Shown in pieces: positions 48,680 through 57,632 of a DNA stretch of 64,000 nt. Each line of letters opens with the position of its first letter. The stretch's first letter is position 1. The notes under the pieces were generated by a model. It saw only the letters and a program-made list of their open reading frames with translations, did not search any database and was not told where the DNA came from. The position numbers and the translations under genes are program-made. The stretch comes from Cryobacterium sp. GrIS_2_6 (GTDB lineage: Bacteria > Actinomycetota > Actinomycetes > Actinomycetales > Microbacteriaceae), in NCBI RefSeq assembly GCF_035984545.1, contig NZ_JAXCHP010000001.1, positions 2,542,001-2,606,000 on the forward strand. Reading direction: 5' to 3'.

Positions 48680-49690
48680 CTAGACGGGCTGCACAAGGTC
48701 GCGCAGCACGTCCTGGGCGCCACGCCCGAACCGGGCGTAGCGTCCGGTACGCCACTCACGGACAACGGGGAGGATGCGCGCCGCGTACGCTGCGGGCAAC
48801 GAACTGCGCATCAGCTCATGATCGAGCTTGTCGTTAATGAGTGCGAGCTCGGTCGGTCCAGGTTGTGGGGCGAGTTCAGGTGCGCGTTGGGCGAGAACCT
48901 CAGCCCTCTCCAGCAGGCGCTGGTTTCGTTCACTGCGGGATGCCTGCAGGCGCCCGAGTCGACCCGCGGCATCCAAGGTCGTCACTCCGATCTGATTGCC
49001 ACCGTGCTGCCGGTAGTCGACGAGTTGCTCGTCGAGGAGATCCATGCTCCCGGTCGCCGCAGCCACGATCGCCAGCCATTCGTCGTGTACCCACGCGCCC
49101 GGAAACGGGCGGGCGCGTTCGAGGAGCTCCCGCCGCAGCATCGTGGTGGCCCCCGTGACGATGTTGCGTCGGAGGAGGAGTTCGAAGGCCCGGCCCTGAT
49201 GTTCCAGGGTCCGTTCCGCGTCGGTCACACCGAGGGTCTGCAGGAGGGTGGTGCCGAGCGGATGCCCGTCGCCGTCCACGAGCCGGGCGTCGGTGTGCAC
49301 GAGCAGTAGTTCGGGGCGCCGACCGAATTCTGTCTTCATCCGTTCCAGTCGGTTCGGCTTCCAGACATCGTCCTGGTCGCTCAGCGCAAGGAGGTCGCCG
49401 GTGCATGCGCCCAGAGCCTGCTCGAAGTTCACTGCCACGCCCAGTGGTTCGGGGTTCCGGATGATGACGAGCTCGATGCCGAGCCCCGCGTTCGTCCTGC
49501 GCCACTCGCGAACGACACGATCGATCACATCCAGGGTCGCGTCGTTTGACCCATCATCCGAAACAACGATCTGGTCGGGCCGGAGCGTCTGGCCCAGGAT
49601 GCTGGCGAGTTGCTCACCGACGTATGCGGCCCCGTTGTACGTGCACAAAGCAACCGAAACGTGTGAGGGTGGTGTGGATTCGCCAGTCAT
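48680..49690 (-). CDS. Family 2 glycosyltransferase (rhamnosyltransferase-like)
   Basis: 336 residues. SVALCTYNGAAYVGEQLASI, IVVSDDGSNDATLDVI, LALSDQDDVWKPNRLERM (metal site), and VHDEWLAIVAAATGSMDLLDEQL match GT2 proteins often annotated as rhamnosyl or capsular transferases. Acceptor and donor are unknown. It lies on the same strand as the methyltransferase-GT fusion, 30 bases away. Confidence 0.87.
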   Translation of the reverse strand: MTGESTPPSHVSVALCTYNGAAYVGEQLASILGQTLRPDQIVVSDDGSNDATLDVIDRVVREWRRTNAGLGIELVIIRNPEPLGVAVNFEQALGACTGDLLALSDQDDVWKPNRLERMKTEFGRRPELLLVHTDARLVDGDGHPLGTTLLQTLGVTDAERTLEHQGRAFELLLRRNIVTGATTMLRRELLERARPFPGAWVHDEWLAIVAAATGSMDLLDEQLVDYRQHGGNQIGVTTLDAAGRLGRLQASRSERNQRLLERAEVLAQRAPELAPQPGPTELALINDKLDHELMRSSLPAAYAARILPVVREWRTGRYARFGRGAQDVLRDLVQPV

Positions 49691-49720
49691 CGTGCCCTCT
49701 CCCCGCAGACCCCGCCGGTC

Positions 49721-51577
49721 CTATTGGACGCGACGCGCCCGTCTCATCCAGGACGTCGTTCGCCAGGACCGCGATGCCTCGAGCTTCTGGATCGTCGATG
49801 CCAGCTCGTCCGTGGAGTAGGTGACGCAGTCGCTCATGCGAAGGGCCGGTCCGCCGCCGAAGAGCTGCGACAGGGCACGCATGGGCGCCTGGATGCGCCA
49901 CGATCGCGATTCGAGGATGGTCGCGATCCGCCGCAGCAGCCCGATCCGAAGGTGCGTGTTGGTCTGGAATGCCGAATTGTGGTCCTCATGGCCGCCATTC
50001 CCCGCCCGTCCTGTCACGAGGTCCCGTACCGCGCGGGCCTCCCCGATCGGCAGAAGTATGGGTAAGGCATCGAGCTTCCGGTCGATGGCGAGATGGTTGA
50101 GTTGCCACTCGCGGGATTCATGTTCCGTTCTCGAGGACTCTTCGGTCTCCCACCAGTGATAGATCGCGGTGATCTTCTTGGAGTCCTCCACGCCGACGAT
50201 CGCCGCACTGCGCAGGATCAGGTCCCAGTCCTCGGTGGTCGTCATGGTCTCGTCGAAGGTCATTCCGAGGTCGTCGAAAATCCCTCGCGGGAAAGCGATC
50301 GACATAAGCGGCGTGCTGTTGCTCACGAGGTGCGATGTGAACGAAAAACTCGGGGCGTATGGGAACTTGGGGCTGCCGATCGCCCGGATCCCCGGAACCT
50401 GACGCACCGTGACCCGATCGACCGATTGCATGGTCGCGACCGCGCGCAGGAGCGCACCGGGCTTCCTTCTCTCGCTGGTCAGGAAGGCCTCGACCCAGTG
50501 GGCGAACACATTGTCGTCGTCATCCAGCACGACAACATAGCGACCGCGGGCAGACTTCATTCCGACGTTCAGCGGGGTCGCACGCCCGCCGTGGTCGACC
50601 TTGACGTACCGGATCCGTTCTCGGAGCCACCGCGGATTGTCCTCGATGGCTTGTTCCACCTGGATTTGGTCAGCGGTGAGCACTTTGTGCCCGAGGACGA
50701 GGACCTCGAAGTCGTCAGACGTCTGGCCCGCGAGACAGTTGAACACTTCCCGCAGCTCTGCAATGCGCCGGCCCTGTGTTCGCGTGAGAATCGTCAGGAA
50801 CGGGCGGTCGTCCTGGACGTCGGTGCTGTCGACAAGATGAGACGCCTGCGCGGGACCCGCAACGCAGGACCACACGAATTGGTTCACGCGGCCATTGGAC
50901 TCGGCGGATTCACGGACGTAGCGGAGGAAGGAGTTGAGAGTCGTTCCGTCCTGCAACGCAGGATGGGTGGACGGGAAATGCTGGTCACTCTGCGACAGCT
51001 CGACGTTCTGCATCCCGACCCTGTGCAGTCCGGCAGCGCCCAACTTCGCCACGAGGGACTTTTCGCTGAAGAATTCGATGTGCGTCGCGTCGAGGAGACC
51101 GGACACGGTGTAGTCCCACTCGCCGAGCAGAAGCTTGTGGGTCACGTCCTGGTGCGTGACGTTGGGCACGCTGACGACGACGTGCGCGTCGTTGCTGCGG
51201 CAGAGCTGGGCGATGACGTCGAGAAGGCCGCTCGCGGTGCCGATGTGCTCGAGCCCGTCCAGGATGGAGATGGAACGCACCCTGCGACCGGCCAGGATCT
51301 TCTCGATGAACGAGAACGTGTCCGGCAGTGTCAGGTCGTGAGCGTGCATCTCGAGGCCACGGGCGCGTGCCGAGCGGAGACCCTCGGAATCGAGGTCAAC
51401 CCCCACGTACTGCCTGCCCAGTTCCGATTGGACGACCTCGCCGATGACGCCGAATCCGGCCGCGAGGTCGAGGTGGACACCGTCCCCGTCGGAAATCCGG
51501 TACTCCTTGAGGAGTGCGATCGTGTGCCCATAGACGTTGTCCACCGCATAGGCGTTGTCATACGGGTTGCCGCTCAT
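49721..51577 (-). CDS. Methyltransferase-GT2 fusion protein
   Basis: 618 residues. Residues about 1-240 form a SAM methyltransferase (VHLDLAAGFGVIGEVVQ motif I, YVGVDLDSEGL, ISILDGLEHIG). About 255-510 is a GT2 domain (FLTILTRTQGRRIAELREVF, VVLDDDDNVFAHW as the acidic metal site, DETMTTTEDWDLILR). The C-terminal 60 residues hold an amphipathic helix (LASTIQKLEASRSWRTT). A glycosyl transfer coupled to methylation of the same chain, perhaps as a capping step, is a reasonable inference. Overlaps the next gene's stop by 4 bases. Confidence 0.87.
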   Translation of the reverse strand: MSGNPYDNAYAVDNVYGHTIALLKEYRISDGDGVHLDLAAGFGVIGEVVQSELGRQYVGVDLDSEGLRSARARGLEMHAHDLTLPDTFSFIEKILAGRRVRSISILDGLEHIGTASGLLDVIAQLCRSNDAHVVVSVPNVTHQDVTHKLLLGEWDYTVSGLLDATHIEFFSEKSLVAKLGAAGLHRVGMQNVELSQSDQHFPSTHPALQDGTTLNSFLRYVRESAESNGRVNQFVWSCVAGPAQASHLVDSTDVQDDRPFLTILTRTQGRRIAELREVFNCLAGQTSDDFEVLVLGHKVLTADQIQVEQAIEDNPRWLRERIRYVKVDHGGRATPLNVGMKSARGRYVVVLDDDDNVFAHWVEAFLTSERRKPGALLRAVATMQSVDRVTVRQVPGIRAIGSPKFPYAPSFSFTSHLVSNSTPLMSIAFPRGIFDDLGMTFDETMTTTEDWDLILRSAAIVGVEDSKKITAIYHWWETEESSRTEHESREWQLNHLAIDRKLDALPILLPIGEARAVRDLVTGRAGNGGHEDHNSAFQTNTHLRIGLLRRIATILESRSWRIQAPMRALSQLFGGGPALRMSDCVTYSTDELASTIQKLEASRSWRTTSWMRRARRVQ

Positions 51578-52482
51578 AGAAGGTACCTGTGCTTCGCGTA
51601 TTCGTTCGTCGGAGTGAACACTCCGACGACATGGTCGGAATCCACCTGGGGGGCGAGTAAACCGGCAAGACGCCGCCGCTCATACTCGGCGACCGCGCGA
51701 AGCAGTGTCTCGTCCTTGGAAGAGCGGAAGTAGCCGGCTATCTTCTCGACGAGGTCATCGCGAGACCACTTGTGCGCCAGGAGGAGCCCTGCCTCAGCCG
51801 AGTAATACTGCTCGGCCGAGGTGGGCTGCCACTGTCCGTCGTCGCCGAGGCGCTTGTCATGGAACACCGTCGCGGCGGGCTGGAAGACGACCAGCCGGCC
51901 GGCTAGACGAACACGCCACGAGAAGTCCACATCATCGCAGTACATGAAGAAGGTGTCGCTGTCGAAGCCGCCGAGTTCGACGAAGAGATCGCGCGGGATC
52001 AGCGCGCAGGCCGTGGTAGCCCACATCGTCTCCCCGGTCACCGGGTCGTAGTCCTTGGGGTGTTCGATGGGGAGCTGTTTCGCCTCGGCCATGCCCACGA
52101 GCGGGTCGTCCAGGGAACGGATCAGGAACCCGAGGGCACGGGGGGCGAGCACGACATCCGGGTTCATGATGAGGACGAGGTCCGTGTCCAGATGCTCGGC
52201 AATGAGATTGTGCCCGAGAGCGGAACCGGTATTCCTGCCGAACCATTCGTAGCGGATTCGGAGGGAGGGAAACCTCTCGGCCCAGGCCTCAAGGACGTCG
52301 GTGTCGAGCAGGGGACGCCGGGACGCATCCCCGTAGGCCACCTGCATAGGCCAGACGGCTCCCTCGGGGACGGCCAGTTCAGCGCAGCGGTTGAGACTTT
52401 CGAGTGCCCGTTCGATGGCGCCGACGTCGTTGTTGTAGAGGACGCACTGAACGGTGACGGACTGTTCAGCGTACTCAGGCAC
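51574..52482 (-). CDS. Family 2 glycosyltransferase
   Basis: 302 residues. VQCVLYNNDVGAIERALESL opens the domain; WFGRNTGSALGHNLIAEHL and LVLIMNPDVVLAPRAL carry the NxD-type acidic site, and FFMYCDDVDFSWRVRLAGR is the GT2 acceptor/base motif, common in rhamnosyl/galactofuranosyl transferases. Its end overlaps the methyltransferase-GT2 start (ATGA) and its start overlaps the epimerase end by 8 bases, forming a coupled trio. Confidence 0.88.
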   Translation of the reverse strand: MPEYAEQSVTVQCVLYNNDVGAIERALESLNRCAELAVPEGAVWPMQVAYGDASRRPLLDTDVLEAWAERFPSLRIRYEWFGRNTGSALGHNLIAEHLDTDLVLIMNPDVVLAPRALGFLIRSLDDPLVGMAEAKQLPIEHPKDYDPVTGETMWATTACALIPRDLFVELGGFDSDTFFMYCDDVDFSWRVRLAGRLVVFQPAATVFHDKRLGDDGQWQPTSAEQYYSAEAGLLLAHKWSRDDLVEKIAGYFRSSKDETLLRAVAEYERRRLAGLLAPQVDSDHVVGVFTPTNEYAKHRYLL

Positions 52483-53527
52483 GGATGTCTTCCAGCCAGG
52501 AGATGAGTTCGGTCAGCCCTTCATCGAGGGAGACTCGCGGCGACCAGCCGAGGTCCGCAGTCGCAGCGGAATTGTCCGCAAACGCGGCGCGGACATCGCC
52601 CGGACGGTACTGGCCGGTGACCGTGGGGGCCGGCGCGGAATACCTGTCCGCGATCATCGTGGCGACCTGGCCGATCGTCGCCGGGACTCCGGATCCGATG
52701 TCCCAGAGTCCGCTGCGTCCGTGAACGATCGCCAGGCGGATGCTTTCAACGACGTCGCTGACGTGAACGAAGTCACGCAGGATCTCGCCGTCCTCGTAGA
52801 CCGGAATGCTCTCACCGCTTCTGGCGACGCCGCAGAACAGCGGGAGAATTCCCGTGTACGAATTCGTCGGCGACTGGCCCGCACCGTAGACGTTCTGAAG
52901 CCGGACGATTCCGAGAGCAACATCGCGCGGGGTGCACCATGCCCTGAGCAGGAGCTCCTGCGCGACCTTGGTGGCACCGTAGATACTGACCGGGCGTGTC
53001 TGCGTGAAGCGCGCGTCCATGGCAACAGGTTCGGAGCCCGCCGCAGCCCAGATTCCCTGGGTGAGGTCTGCTGTGGTCCGCGGTTCCGCGGGCACGACGA
53101 TGCCGTCGGCGTTGCGGAGGGATCCTTCCCCGTACACGGCACGGCTGCTGGCGAGCACGATCTCCTCGGGCAGTGCTCCGGACGCACCGAGGGCGTCCAG
53201 CATGCGGGTCGTCCCGACCACGTTGGTCATGCTGTGGAGCGTGGCTTCGTCGTAGGACTGGGCTGTGCCCGTCTCGGCGGCCAGATGCACGACGACGCGA
53301 GGGTGGGTACGGTCGAGGACGCGGTTCCACGTCTCGACCTCGGTCACATCGCCTTCGATGACAACCGCGGCGGGATGGAGGTCCTCGGAGTGCCGGCGGC
53401 CGTTGTGCACCTGCGGACTGAAGTTGTCCACGATGACGACCTCGTCAAAATGGTTGATGAGCGAATGTGAGAGTCGCGAGCCGATGAAGCCCGCTCCTCC
53501 CGTAATCAGTACAGTGCCAGCCGACAT
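52475..53527 (-). CDS. NAD-dependent nucleotide-sugar epimerase/dehydratase
   Basis: 350 residues. GGAGFIGSRLSHSL, HLAAETGTAQSYDEATLHSM, catalytic SSRAVYGEG, and YGATKVAQELL show an intact extended SDR. The insertion between the catalytic Ser and Tyr (VVPAEPRTTADLTQGIWAAA) is also seen in the 22369-23433 epimerase. VRLQNVYGAGQSP and GQYRPGDVRAAFADNS support a nucleotide-sugar substrate such as dTDP- or UDP-linked hexose. First gene of the epimerase-GT2-fusion trio. Confidence 0.9.
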   Translation of the reverse strand: MSAGTVLITGGAGFIGSRLSHSLINHFDEVVIVDNFSPQVHNGRRHSEDLHPAAVVIEGDVTEVETWNRVLDRTHPRVVVHLAAETGTAQSYDEATLHSMTNVVGTTRMLDALGASGALPEEIVLASSRAVYGEGSLRNADGIVVPAEPRTTADLTQGIWAAAGSEPVAMDARFTQTRPVSIYGATKVAQELLLRAWCTPRDVALGIVRLQNVYGAGQSPTNSYTGILPLFCGVARSGESIPVYEDGEILRDFVHVSDVVESIRLAIVHGRSGLWDIGSGVPATIGQVATMIADRYSAPAPTVTGQYRPGDVRAAFADNSAATADLGWSPRVSLDEGLTELISWLEDIRA

Positions 53528-53625
53528 GGTGTGACCGTCCTCCCCCTGCCCCGTTTGGACAACTCGACCAGTCTAGACGCCCCGTGGAAAGCCCCGTAGT
53601 CGCGGCGGAGCACCACTTTGGGTCG

Positions 53626-54003
53626 TCAGCGGGGTGGAGGCTGCCGTTCGGGCACCTCTCCTTCGACGTCGCGCAGCCGCAGTTCGAGCAGGGCGATGGA
53701 TTCCGCGAGACTTCTCGCCCGCCCCTCCATGCGGGTCAGCTCGGAACTGTGCTGAAGGCAGACGAGGAAGAGGATCGCGATGCTCACGAAGAAAACGAGG
53801 TTCGTCGGAACCTGAATACCGAGGAGCTGCGCGGTCCACTCGAGCGTGACCGGGAAGATGCTGGCCAGGAGCGCGGCAATGCCGGCGACCATCCACCAGA
53901 CGGCATGCCTCTCGCGCAGGCGTCCTCGGCGGAGCAGTTCGACGACGATGACCAGTGTCAGGAGCGCGGCGGCTATCCCGAGCACATAGCTCGTCAGGGT
54001 CAT
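53626..54003 (-). CDS. DUF2304 membrane protein
   Basis: 125 residues from ATG at 54003. Three membrane helices (VLGIAAALLTLVIVVELL, WWMVAGIAALLASIFP, NLVFFVSIAILFLVCLQ) followed by a coiled-coil-like tail (HSSELTRMEGRARSLAESIA). The ATG overlaps the GT2 stop (ATGA). DUF2304 genes are regularly paired with a GT2 gene like this; the small protein may anchor or regulate the transferase. Confidence 0.87.
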   Translation of the reverse strand: MTLTSYVLGIAAALLTLVIVVELLRRGRLRERHAVWWMVAGIAALLASIFPVTLEWTAQLLGIQVPTNLVFFVSIAILFLVCLQHSSELTRMEGRARSLAESIALLELRLRDVEGEVPERQPPPR

Positions 54004-54746
54004 GCTGTGCCGCCCTCGGCGCGTCGGCCCAGTGGGGGTCTCAGGAGGGCGAACAACAGTGCGATCATCGCCCTGCCGAGATAGACCGCCGACTTGCCGG
54101 CGCCATGCGAGGGCGTTCCGCCGGATCGCACGCGCATGGATGCGGGAACCTGCATGACACGACACCCTCCACGAACGGCAATGACGAGAGACTCGACCGT
54201 GTCGCCGAGGTACTCGGCCGGATAGTGCTTCGAAAAGAGCATGACCGCTCGGGGGCCACTGGCTCTCAGGCCGGACGTGGTGTCGGTGAGCCTGGTCCCG
54301 GATATTCTGCTCAAGAGTGACGAGAGAACGATCATCGCCCACCGTCTGGGACCGGACGCCACATACTCTCCTGCCCCGGCGAATCGGGCGCCGATGACCA
54401 GATCCGCGTCTGCGAGACCGGCGAGCATCGCCGGTACGGTGCCCGGATCGTGCTGGCCATCGGAATCGATTTGGACGACGTTCGAGTAGCCATGTTCGAG
54501 GGCGTAGCGAAATCCCAGTCGCATCGCCCCACCCACGCCCAGGTTGATCGGCAGAACGGCCACCAGCGCTCCCGCCGCACGCGCCGCAACGGCCGTGTTG
54601 TCTGACGAGCCATCGTCAACCACGAGGCACCCGGCACCGGGCAGCTGGTCGAGTACTTCACGGACGACGGCGCCCACCGATTCTTCCTCGTTGAATGCAG
54701 GCATCACGATGAGGGTTTTCTCCAAAGCCGTTTGCACGTGCTCCAT
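54000..54746 (-). CDS. GT2 glycosyltransferase paired with DUF2304
   Basis: 248 residues. LIVMPAFNEEESVGAVVREV, CLVVDDGSSDNTAVAARAAG, VLPINLGVGGAMRLGFRYAL, and DSDGQHDPGTVPAML are typical of polyprenyl-phosphate glycosyltransferases of the DPM1 kind. GTRLTDTTSGLRASG follows the same pattern. The product is likely a lipid-linked sugar donor used outside the membrane. Confidence 0.9.
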   Translation of the reverse strand: MEHVQTALEKTLIVMPAFNEEESVGAVVREVLDQLPGAGCLVVDDGSSDNTAVAARAAGALVAVLPINLGVGGAMRLGFRYALEHGYSNVVQIDSDGQHDPGTVPAMLAGLADADLVIGARFAGAGEYVASGPRRWAMIVLSSLLSRISGTRLTDTTSGLRASGPRAVMLFSKHYPAEYLGDTVESLVIAVRGGCRVMQVPASMRVRSGGTPSHGAGKSAVYLGRAMIALLFALLRPPLGRRAEGGTA

Positions 54747-54747
54747 C

Positions 54748-55953
54748 TTATTCTCGGCCCGTCACGTCTTCCGGGCGCGTGGGGGCGCCCGGAGTCTGCG
54801 TTGTGTCCCCGCCATGCAGGCGCGAGACGATCGCGAGATATTCCCGAGCCCGGCTCGCCCATGCCCAGTGGGCCTCCAGAACGGGCCTGGGCATGGCGGG
54901 CAATGGGCGTCGCAAGGCATCCCGAACGCCGTCAATGAGTGGTTGCAGTGAGAGCTCGCGGACTTCACGCACGGGACCTCCATCCGCACGAATAGGCGCA
55001 ACCGACGGAACCGGAAACGAAACGATCTGGGCACCGGATGCTGCGGCCTCGAGCAGCGTGATCTGGAATCCCTCCGCCAGCCGGCTGGGGTTGACGAGCA
55101 CCGAACCGTGCAGGACTGACCTGATGACCGCGGTATCCGCGTGGCCGTAGAGATGGACACGACCGTCAATCCCGCGAGACCGAATCCGCGTCCGGAGATT
55201 CTCACGGTCCGGCCCGTCACCGAGCATATGGACCTGAAGCCCGTCGAACTCGGGTTCCGTCAGAAGCGTCGCTGCAACGTCGACGAATTCCTCCCATCCC
55301 TTTCCCCCCACCAGCCGGCCGATGAACGCTATTCCAGTCGGCGGGGCATCATCGGCAAACGCGGGCCAGTCCTCCATCCGGAGGGCGTTGGGGAAGATTA
55401 CAGACTCCCGGCGAGCGAGCGCGGAAACGAACTCGGCAACCGGTGCCGACACGGCGAGCACTGCAGCCGCACGCCGCAGGACGGTCCGGCCGACGCTGAG
55501 GTCGACCAGACGTGAGGCAAGTTGGATGACGCGGGAAGGGGTTCGGACGAACCCGGCTCCGTGCTCCGTGTGGATCACGGGAATGCCCGCGAGCCGCGCG
55601 GCCCGGAGCCCGACGTAGGACATCGGGAAGAAGCGCGTGTGGGTGGACACTACAGTCGCACCGATCGTTGACAGCAGGATACTGAGCCGACGAGCCGTTC
55701 CCCACGCCGGAAACGATATGACGGATGCGACCGGGACATGCCTGCGCAACCGGACAACACGAATTCCGTCCTCGTCGACGTCGGAGGGGGTGACGTCCAG
55801 TGTCACCACCGTCACCCGTGCGCCCGCAGCGCGCACGGCGTTGGCCAGCTGGAAGACGTGGCTCTCGAGTCCGCCCAGGCGTGGGGGATAACTGTTGACG
55901 ATGATCGCCACGTGAACGGCACCAGAGTCACCCGGTTCGATCTCTATCGCCAC
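54748..55953 (-). CDS. Family 4 glycosyltransferase
   Basis: 401 residues, GT-B fold. N-terminal acceptor domain: NSYPPRLGGLESHVFQLANA, VSTHTRFFPMSYVGLRAA, HTEHGAGF. Donor domain: FIGRLVGGKGWEEFVDVAAT, GDGPDRENLR, LYGHADTAVIRSVL, and the retaining signature SRLAEGFQITLLEAAASG (E-x7-E). The last 30 residues are disordered. It is the only stand-alone GT4 in the window. It is divergent from the DUF2142 gene. Confidence 0.92.
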   Translation of the reverse strand: MAIEIEPGDSGAVHVAIIVNSYPPRLGGLESHVFQLANAVRAAGARVTVVTLDVTPSDVDEDGIRVVRLRRHVPVASVISFPAWGTARRLSILLSTIGATVVSTHTRFFPMSYVGLRAARLAGIPVIHTEHGAGFVRTPSRVIQLASRLVDLSVGRTVLRRAAAVLAVSAPVAEFVSALARRESVIFPNALRMEDWPAFADDAPPTGIAFIGRLVGGKGWEEFVDVAATLLTEPEFDGLQVHMLGDGPDRENLRTRIRSRGIDGRVHLYGHADTAVIRSVLHGSVLVNPSRLAEGFQITLLEAAASGAQIVSFPVPSVAPIRADGGPVREVRELSLQPLIDGVRDALRRPLPAMPRPVLEAHWAWASRAREYLAIVSRLHGGDTTQTPGAPTRPEDVTGRE

Positions 55954-56101
55954 GGTGCTCCCCCGGATATCCGTTTTCGCTCTGAGTCTATTCCCCCTGC
56001 GGTTCGCGTCGACGGGGACGGTCGCGGGGCATCCGCTCGGGGCGGCATCCGCGGTCCGGTGTTCCGGACGACCGCGAACGGGCGGCAGGTAAGCTCACCA
56101 C

Positions 56102-57616
56102 GTGACACTCACTGTGATTTCTCCTGCGCAGGCGCGGATGTTGACGGCGGTGATGGTTCCCCTCCTCGCTCTCGTGGCTCTCCTGAGCTGGGCGACAGCC
56201 TCGCCTGTCGGCGCGAGCCCCGATGACGACTTTCACCTCGCGAGCATCTGGTGCGGGGACGGACTGCGTGCGGGCCTCTGTGAGACGGGGCCGTCGGAGG
56301 CAGAGCGAGTTGTGCCTGAATCGGTGACGACCTCCGCGTGTTACGCGTTCAAACCCACGGAGACCGCGTCCTGCCAGGGCGGAGACATCGCATCCAGCGT
56401 CACGACGATGATCGCGACTGGTCGCGGCAACTGGACCGGCGCATACCCCCCACTGTTCTATTCCGTCATGGGGATGTTTGCCGGGCCGAACATCACGATC
56501 TCAGTCCTCCTGATGCGAGCGTTCAACGCCCTCCTGTTCGTCGCGTTCACGACGGCGTTGTTCTGGCTGTTGCCACCCGCCAGACGACCGCTGTTACCCA
56601 TCGCCCTGGTCGTCTCGGTCGTTCCACTGGGTATGTTCCTGATCCCGTCGACCAATCCCGGCAGTTGGGCGATTCTTTCGGCCGGCACCCTCTGGATCTC
56701 CCTTCTGGGATACTTTGAGACGCACGGTCGGCGCCGTCTGGGACTCGGCCTGCTAGCCGCAGCAGCCACGGTCATCGGATCTGCGGCGCGAGCCGATGCC
56801 GCCCTCTACGCAGTCCTTGCCATCGGGATTGTCGTCCTGATCGCCGCCCGGCGAACCCGGCGTTTTCTGGTGTCATTGTCCCTGCCTGTCGCCCTGGCGC
56901 TGACGGCTGCGTTCTTCTACTTCTCGTCGGGCCAGTCTTCGTTTGCCGAATCCGGGCTTGCCTCGAACGCAAGCGGAAGCGATTGGCAGCAGCTTCTGTT
57001 CGTGAACGTCCTCGATGTTCCCCAACTCTGGGCAGGTGCCCTGGGCTTCTGGGGACTCGGCTGGCTGGACACCACTCTGCCAGGTGTTGTCTGGGTCCTG
57101 GCTGTGTCCGTCTTCAGCGCGACAGTGTTCACCGGCCTGCAGTCGACGTCGTGGCGAAAGGGTCTGGCGACCTCGGCCGTATTCGGCATGATGTGGGCCA
57201 TTCCGACCTATGTGCTCGTGCGTTCCCGGGCGTTCGTGGGTGAACAGGTCCAGCCCCGGTACATCCTGCCGCTCATGATCCTGCTGGCGGGGATCACCCT
57301 TCTCCAGCCCGCCGGGCGCGCGTTCGCGCTCGGACGGGTTCAAGCAGTTCTTATCGTCGTCGGTCTTGGTGTCGCCAATTCCGTGGCATTGCACGTCAAC
57401 CTGCGGCGTTATGTCACAGGGACAGATGCCATCGGTTGGAATCTCAACGCCGGCCTCGAATGGTGGTGGGGGGTCGGCCCGGCCCCGATGGCCGTCTGGA
57501 TCGTCGGGACCGCGGCGTTCGCGGGTGTTGCAGCCGGTCTGCTGGTGCTGACTCAATCCCGTACGTCGGCCCCGTCGAGGTATAGCCCACCGCCCGCGCG
57601 CACCACCGGCCGATGA
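56102..57616 (+). CDS. DUF2142 family membrane protein
   Basis: 504 residues from GTG at 56102. About ten to twelve membrane helices. The first loop has PVGASPDDDFHLASIWCGDG, close to the DUF2142 motif, and a second conserved loop motif RGNWTGAYPPLFYSVMGMF. The family is GT-C-like and associates with cell-surface polysaccharide loci. Function is unproven. The four cysteines in the first loop could form disulfides outside the cell. An internal ATG (56138) is an alternative start. Confidence 0.82.
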   Translation: MTLTVISPAQARMLTAVMVPLLALVALLSWATASPVGASPDDDFHLASIWCGDGLRAGLCETGPSEAERVVPESVTTSACYAFKPTETASCQGGDIASSVTTMIATGRGNWTGAYPPLFYSVMGMFAGPNITISVLLMRAFNALLFVAFTTALFWLLPPARRPLLPIALVVSVVPLGMFLIPSTNPGSWAILSAGTLWISLLGYFETHGRRRLGLGLLAAAATVIGSAARADAALYAVLAIGIVVLIAARRTRRFLVSLSLPVALALTAAFFYFSSGQSSFAESGLASNASGSDWQQLLFVNVLDVPQLWAGALGFWGLGWLDTTLPGVVWVLAVSVFSATVFTGLQSTSWRKGLATSAVFGMMWAIPTYVLVRSRAFVGEQVQPRYILPLMILLAGITLLQPAGRAFALGRVQAVLIVVGLGVANSVALHVNLRRYVTGTDAIGWNLNAGLEWWWGVGPAPMAVWIVGTAAFAGVAAGLLVLTQSRTSAPSRYSPPPARTTGR

Positions 57617-57632
57617 CAGACGGGTCGGCCTC